From Pleurotus djamor (taxonomy: Eukaryota; Basidiomycota; Agaricomycetes; Agaricales; Pleurotaceae), in assembly GCA_029747585.1 (NCBI GenBank), contig JAPEVF010001098.1, positions 1-13,914 on the forward strand: DNA of 13,914 nt. The letters run 5' to 3'. The translations under genes were made by a program, and so were the position numbers. Position 1 is the stretch's first letter; each line of letters starts with the position of its first letter. The notes under the pieces are model-generated. The model ran no database searches and had not been told where the DNA came from. It saw only the letters and a list, made by a program, of their open reading frames with translations. Of the stretch, positions 8,931-13,914 are shown one piece after another.

Positions 8931-9589
8931 CCCGTGGAACCGGGAAATGCATCTCCTCATAGCTATCGCCTCTGGATGCTTCCCGGTCAAGCCTTTTACC
9001 TGATCTAGTGGTCTACAAACTGGCATGCGCTGCATTCTTCTAAGGTTTCACACGTCGATTATAAGTCTGTTAGGCCCTTCATCCTACGACTCCTGGGTTC
9101 CTTTGAAGACAGCTTACAGCTCCGTCTGATGTGGCATGATGTGCCATCTTTACTCACGCCTTTCTTGAGGACCGAGTCCCCGAAGTCCGTCTGAGCCTGT
9201 CTTGAACAGCATCGGCCCGCGCTTTCTCCGAATGTCTGGTTTACTGCGGGTTAGACCTCCCCTCAACAACATTGCGCTGCGCTATCCCGCCGCCTCCTGT
9301 TGCTAGAACGAGCAAACAGCTATACTGAGGTTGGCATCGCAGGCCCAACCTGCGGACCTGCGAGTTCGACACACAGTACTCTGGAAGTTGCTCCCGCTTA
9401 TCGCAGCAAACAGTTGGACATTCTACACGACGTATACCGGCTTGAACAACAGGACATACAGCCTCTCTTTCTTGGTTCTCTCCAGTACGACGAGCCTACA
9501 GCTGTTACGAACCAATAAAACACCTCGCGGAAACGTTCCCGTTTTCCCAGACATCTCCCTATCGTGTCACGCCTGCTCCCTCTTATTAA
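8931..9589. other. Unresolved region, possible fragmented exons
   Basis: Several medium-length open frames occur on the plus strand. One is around 9046-9193, bounded on the left by a CTAAG acceptor-like site, and another starts at 9331 and includes WTFYTTYTGLNNRTYS. None matches a family I recognise, and no single splice path is compelling. It may be exons of the plus-strand gene ending at 10035, or decayed sequence. Confidence 0.3.
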
Positions 9590-10035
9590 CTACGTCTTCC
9601 AATGTTCAACGCAACCAACAGCTTTACATTGAACACTTGCCTCCTGAACGAGGTTTCAGGCCGACAAGTCAATCATTATGGGAAGAAGAATGATAATCGC
9701 AAGGATTGCGATAATCAAGCATCCCGTCGCATTATCCACTCGAATAACAACTATGTGTATGACGACGAAGCAATTCTTGCGGGTTTGTTTTTCCATTTTG
9801 CTACAAACATGGTGTCAACTTAAGGGTTTTGTAGACGATTCGCTGACCTCTAAACCAGCTAAAAGAAACACTGCCGAGTCCAACAGTGCACCGAAGGCTG
9901 GTTAGTTTTTTTTCGTCCAACCTCAATCGGCAGAGGTCTTAAGTATTCATTGTCCTTGCAGAAGACAATCTAGATGTATCTTATTCAGAATTATTGAAGG
10001 AGTCTCCGGCGGATGCCCAAACCAAGGACGATTGA
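9590..10035 (+). CDS. Hypothetical protein, 3' exons of an unrecognised gene
   Basis: The last exons appear to be about 9590-9782, 9835-9900 and 9962-10035 (stop TGA). The introns are 52 nt (GTTTGT...TTTTGTAG) and 61 nt (GTTAGT...CTTGCAG); both keep one frame open, and the removed sequence contains stops or shifts frame. The tail is hydrophilic and acidic, ending SELLKESPADAQTKDD, as expected of a cytoplasmic or disordered C-terminus. The 5' boundary is unknown: an in-frame stop at 9587-9589 means that an acceptor, for example CAACAG near 9620, or an ATG at 9602 must open this segment. I do not recognise the family. It converges on the patatin-like gene 128 bp downstream. Confidence 0.4.
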
Positions 10036-10162
10036 TTGATTATTCATTGATATACAACTAACCACGGAGTCGCTACCAGTATGCCCACTCCCCGGTCTCT
10101 CCCCGGTCCCGAGATAGCTATTTCTCAAAGAGTCTCGAATAATACTACATGTTCGTACCTAA

Positions 10163-12239
10163 TTATGGCTTGATTCCCAGCTGCCTCAATTTCGATGCGC
10201 ACTTGTCGACATCCGCTACCTCCTCCGGCTTCGCGAGATAGTCTCGGGTCAGTTTCACCAACTCAGGCATTTTCTGGTATTCATCCAGGTCGATGAGTGG
10301 CTTCCAGTCATCGCCGACGCGTATTCCAACGTTGAATCTCCAGTATATATCCGGAGGAAGTAATGTTTTCATCAGTTGGTGTGTTCTTTCGCAGTCACCA
10401 ATGACCTTGAGAGCAGCGAGACCAATGGACCCTACGTACTCCGGGACATCCAGGATGTTCTTTGGGCGGCGTTCAAGACTCTTTTTAGGTTTCATGCCGG
10501 TGCCTATGGTCAGGAAACACCCGTTAGGTCGGACGTAACCGTACTCGACGCTGGCCTCTGCTAAGAGTCTAGAAATAGGAGACATATTAGGGACGATCAG
10601 GAGGCTCAAGCCAAGTGGGGACTTACAACATCGACGGGTTGTTGAAACTAAATCCGCCGTCGATGAATTCGGTATCTTGAAGCGTAATACTCGGGAAGTA
10701 AAAAGGAGCCGCACTAGTAGCCCTTGCAGCCTCCCATATCTTGACATTGGCGTATTTATCGGGAAGTCGCGATTGATAAGAGCGGAAATGGTCAGCTTGG
10801 TCTGTGAGATCTTGTGAGTTCACCGCGACGACGAATCTAATAGAATGAAGCCTTTAATCCAAGTGGACAATGTAAAAATGGACGGGCACTTACACCTTGC
10901 ATCGATTGCTTAAATCAAGCAGTGGCGCATTCTCATCGCCAGTCCGTCGTTTGATGAACGCCTTGAGAACCTTTTCCATCTTGTCTGCTTTGTACTTTAC
11001 TCCAGTCTTCATCACATTGAATGCCTTCTCTGCGGTCGTGGCAGAAAATATGTCAGCGGCAATGCTCATATAAGCTTCAATGCATTCTTCGATTGTCATT
11101 CGCAAGCGACCCAACATGATTGCGATGAGCCTGTCACCATGAGAGATCAGATTCGCCAAGGTAGAAGTACGCAAGCAGGATGCCACTTACCCGCCTGTGC
11201 TGGTCCCAGCGATCATGTGGAAATAATCTGCAGGCCTCCCTTTGGGGTCTCCTGTCAACTTCTTCATAATGGCCTGTAATATGTAAAGGGAAGAGATCCC
11301 GCGGACGCCGCCGCCGTCTAAGTATGGAGGAACTTAGCGATGTCGCACTGGCGAAAATAAAGACGCAGTGTACCTAGAGAGAGTAACTGAAGCGGTGTAT
11401 CATCAATTGCTTGTGTCTGATCTGCTCGAATAGGACCTGGCAGAAGCATCGTCCGCACAAGTGAGTATGCAGGAGGGGCTTCTGGAGGAGTTGCTTCGTT
11501 GAGATACGTGTCGAATACATCGGTGAACTTGGCCTTTTCTTCACTGAGAGACTGCAGAAGGGCGGCTTTCTCAGCATCCGCGACAGGCAAGTCGTTCTCT
11601 AGAAAGATAGTGAGGTACACTGTCAAGGAATGAAGTAACGTGGCAGCTACGTTTCTTGGTGAGCTGAAGGGTAAGCGTCCCGCTTGTGGCATTGTTCTCC
11701 CACCCCGGGAATCGCGAGCAAACGCGGACTGCAATTGAGTTCCCGGGCTAGCTCAATTAGCTGAATTGACAAGGATAATCATTAGGCCACGAAGGTGACA
11801 AACCTCCAACGCCTTGAATATATCATGCGAGCGATCGAAGATGGGACCGGTTACAGTGGAGTCTTCGGGTTGACCTAAGTTGTTGGTGTGGCTCAACCAT
11901 AGCAGGGTAAGACCATCTTTGATCTTAGGCTCCGAATGATGGGGAGACTCGAGAACGACAATGTCGAACCAGCTCCAACTACCTGCTTCGGGAAAGTCGA
12001 CGAAACCCTGGTCATGACCACTGGTCTGAAGTTGGATCTTGTCAATTCTTTTGATGAGCGTCTCATCCAGTGTCTACAAGTTCGATGCGGGTAAGCGGAG
12101 TCTTCACGCATGGATGAGAGGTCATAGATACCGGGGTGCGGAACCACAGAGTATGGGCCAGTTCATTACTATCTGCAGCTACGGTGCAAGCATCCAGCGA
12201 TTGGAGTGTATTTTCTGTGTCTGATTTAGTGAAAGACAT
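10163..12239 (-). CDS. Patatin-like phospholipase (FabD/lysophospholipase-like)
   Basis: Exons in transcript order: 12239-12132, 12073-11804, 11747-11651, 11598-11374, 11317-11191, 11130-10894, 10836-10627 and 10568-10163, giving 559 aa with an open frame. Patatin-type lipid acyl hydrolases use a Ser-Asp dyad. The oxyanion-hole loop GGGVRG is at about 235-240, the nucleophile elbow GTSTG at 271-275 (Ser273), and the catalytic Asp in FIDGG near 414. SNRCKVFVVAV and ARATSAAPFYFP are typical of the family, and the order and spacing are normal. An N-terminal region of about 220 residues precedes the domain; it is Trp-rich in places (GSWSWFDIVVLESP) and its role is unknown. No signal peptide is seen, so the enzyme is probably intracellular. 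The boundary of exon 3 is uncertain: an acceptor 13 nt earlier gives better-looking protein but breaks the frame at a G run (see findings). The patatin domain call is firm; the N-terminal model is less so. Confidence 0.88.
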
Positions 12240-12278
12240 CGTGCGGGGTCGAGTGTATGTGACTTACACTGGGACACC

Positions 12279-12285
12279 TTTTATA
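12279..12285 (-). promoter_or_regulatory. TATA box of the patatin-like gene
   Basis: The reverse complement reads TATAAAA about 40 nt upstream of the ATG at 12239, which implies a very short 5' leader if this start is used. Confidence 0.5.
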
Positions 12286-13442
12286 CTGATAACCATGCTC
12301 AGTCCCATCGCTGGAACTCAGTCCTGTACCTAGTTAATGGCGCGCAAAGATAGGATATTTTCCTAGTCACTTGCGGTCCTTGTAGGTCGGATATCTAGAC
12401 TGACGGAGTTCCACTGGAACCGACTACGAATATGCACTTGAGATCGTTGTTTTCTGACACAGTCTCTAACGGGCAGCGCCGATTCCATGCTAAATGTAGA
12501 AGAATCAACTGTTAGCAATAGTCGAGCGTATGTATTCTGGGAGTGAGGTACAGTTTGATAGTAGTAGTGTTGAAAACGGCCAAAACGTGGTTATCCGCAC
12601 GTTCAAGCGGTCCTCGGGTATGTTGGAGGTAATGGGCGATCCGCTCTCGCGAAGGGGACATGGCACCCTGAGCAAATGGACAGTGTGCCCCTAAGTTGGA
12701 GTACCCGGTGTGGCGAGCCCATAGTTGAAAACAGTCTGAAATTAGGGGTTATGGTATCAGTCTTCAGAATGCGCAATCAGTGCCCCTACATGAGGCATGG
12801 ACGTCTGGACGCTTACCGTGCTGCCCGACCTGGGCATAAACGTGGAAGCCAAGATACTGACTTGCGGTGTCCGATGAGAATCGAAATTATCCTTTCGACC
12901 GATGAGATGGTTAATGGAGTTACCAGCTTGAGAAACCCGCCCATGTTGTCTTTCCGAAGTGGCGAACCTGTTCAGGGCGGAGGACAACTACGCCATGGGA
13001 CGGCATCGTAGCATCTGAGTGTGGTCACAATGTACATACAGGAAAACGAACTGATAAAAATCTCCCGCATGACATCCACATGTGCCAGGTAAATCGCAAT
13101 TGTCAAGCATCCTTACTGTGGATTTCTTCGGTTTAGTGACAGGGGTCATCGACTCCTCACCCTAGAGCAACCAGCTATTGGAGCTTCCCCATGGTCGAAG
13201 CCTTGTTCTCCCGGAAGCCTAAAGGATTGATTTCAATTGAATTTGGGGAACAATTCTGATATGCAGCATCTTGCCGTGAGCGTACGTACGCCATTAACCG
13301 GTTCGCTGTCGTTGCCAGCGGCCATTACAAATCCAAACGTCGAGCAATGATTACTGATGCACCTTCTTCTTATTCACCGATAAGGATCGGAACTGGTAAC
13401 TGGCTGATTGATGCGTGGATTACTAACGTATGTTGAATTCAG

Positions 13443-13449
13443 TATAAAT
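13443..13449 (+). promoter_or_regulatory. TATA box of the SDR gene
   Basis: TATAAAT lies 78 bp upstream of the ATG at 13528. Confidence 0.5.
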
Positions 13450-13527
13450 GTTCAGATGAGGGCGTAGTCGAGGTCAACAAACCACCTTTCAAAGACAACC
13501 CCCCAGATATTCAGAAGCAAGAAAGCA

Positions 13528-13914
13528 ATGTCATCTCCTCGAGTATGGTTGAGTGAGTTCGATGTTATCCTTCTCGTTTATCACAGTGGACTCACCAGCG
13601 AAAATTTACAGTCACCGGTGCATCCACTGGGTTCGGTCGATTGACTACCGAATTAGTGCTTGAAAAAGGCGAAATTGCCGTAGCCACCGCACGCAAACTC
13701 GACACCCTCCAGGATCTCGCCGCTAAATACCCATCGTCCCAGCTCCTCCTCGTGAAAGTCGATGTCACCAAGAAGGAAGATGTTACCGCCGCTTTCAAAG
13801 CCGCCGTCGATAAATTCGGTCGAGTCGATGTAGTGTTCAATAACGCAGGCGTCGCCTTACTGGCCGAGGTTGAAGTACAAGAGCAAGAAGAACAAGCGAG
13901 ATGGCTCTTACAGG
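13528..13914 (+). CDS. Short-chain dehydrogenase/reductase, N-terminal part (cut by window end)
   Basis: Exon 1 is 13528-13552, followed by a 59-nt intron (GTGAGT...TTTACAG) and exon 2 from 13612 to beyond the window. Splicing restores the nucleotide-binding motif, with the Ile codon split across the intron: WLITGASTGFG fits the SDR TGxxxGxG pattern. Further on are DVT, which contacts the adenine ring, and NNAGV at about 111-115, the NNAG motif of the Rossmann sheet. These enzymes carry out NAD(P)H-dependent oxidation or reduction; the catalytic YxxxK lies outside the window, so the substrate cannot be guessed. The frame stays open to the last base. A possible donor/acceptor pair at 13875-13913 (39 nt) is rejected, because the read-through residues EEQARWLLQ fit the usual helix before NFWG. 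Confidence 0.9.

Larger units (their letters stand above)
12240..13527. other. Intergenic region between divergent patatin-like and SDR genes
   Basis: About 1.3 kb without a supportable gene. Open frames at 12676-13011 (plus) and 12757-12987 (minus) overlap each other and show no motifs. Each end carries a TATA box facing outward, so the region serves as promoter for both flanking genes. Confidence 0.55.

Noticed and set aside
12120..12150. Apparent frameshift after LWFRTP in the patatin-like gene, with a frame reading HPGIYDLSS
   Set aside because: A 58-nt intron at 12074-12131 with a GTATCT donor and TTGTAG acceptor keeps phase 0, and the next exon reads on cleanly.
12676..13011. 111-codon plus-strand ORF between the patatin-like and SDR genes
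   Set aside because: It has no motifs, no splice support, unusual composition and an overlapping antisense ORF of similar quality.
13592..13840. Minus-strand ORF over the SDR exon
   Set aside because: It is an antisense shadow of the SDR coding sequence.
13875..13913. Possible 39-nt intron at the end of the SDR gene
   Set aside because: It is shorter than nearly all other introns here, and the read-through residues EEQARWLLQ match the expected SDR helix.
1..13914. tRNA, rRNA, CRISPR array or bacterial-type operon
   Set aside because: No such structures were seen on reading either strand; gene architecture is eukaryotic throughout.

Overview
The window looks like nuclear DNA of a basidiomycete, most likely an agaricomycete. 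Genes are split by many short introns (about 48-61 nt) with GTRNGT-type donors and YAG acceptors. TATA boxes lie close to start codons. The proteins are fungal in type: a GPI-tailed GH16 glycosidase, calcineurin A, a patatin-like lipase and secreted tandem paralogs. All exon boundaries were derived by hand from splice signals and reading frame; no transcript or database was consulted.

Layout. (1) 1-about 889, minus: an intronless RecQ-like DEAH helicase that runs off the left edge and loses its N-terminal part at its right side. (2) 890-1105: an LTR-like element with perfect 12-bp inverted ends and an internal TATA box, lying exactly where the helicase stops. (3) 1106-1856, plus: the 3' part of a GH16 gene with three introns, missing its 5' half. 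(4) 2524-3692 and 4285-5441, plus: two tandem paralogs of a secreted protein with five exons each, a prepro-leader and a central region resembling the aerolysin/ETX-MTX2 beta-pore-forming fold. (5) 5837-8176, minus: a complete calcineurin A catalytic subunit gene in 12 exons, 578 aa. (6) 8177-10162: mostly unexplained; the 3' end of an unrecognised plus-strand gene is supportable at about 9590-10035. (7) 10163-12239, minus: a patatin-like phospholipase gene in 8 exons, with an ambiguous acceptor and a possible one-base frameshift. (8) 12240-13527: intergenic, between two divergent genes. (9) 13528-13914, plus: the start of a short-chain dehydrogenase/reductase, cut by the right edge.

The left 1.9 kb reads as a rearranged, transposon-affected block: a truncated helicase and a truncated glycosidase meet at a repeat that has no target-site duplication, and an ambiguous base lies 18 bp away. 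The tandem secreted pair is the most distinctive biology. The rest is ordinary fungal gene content with no evident shared pathway or cluster logic.
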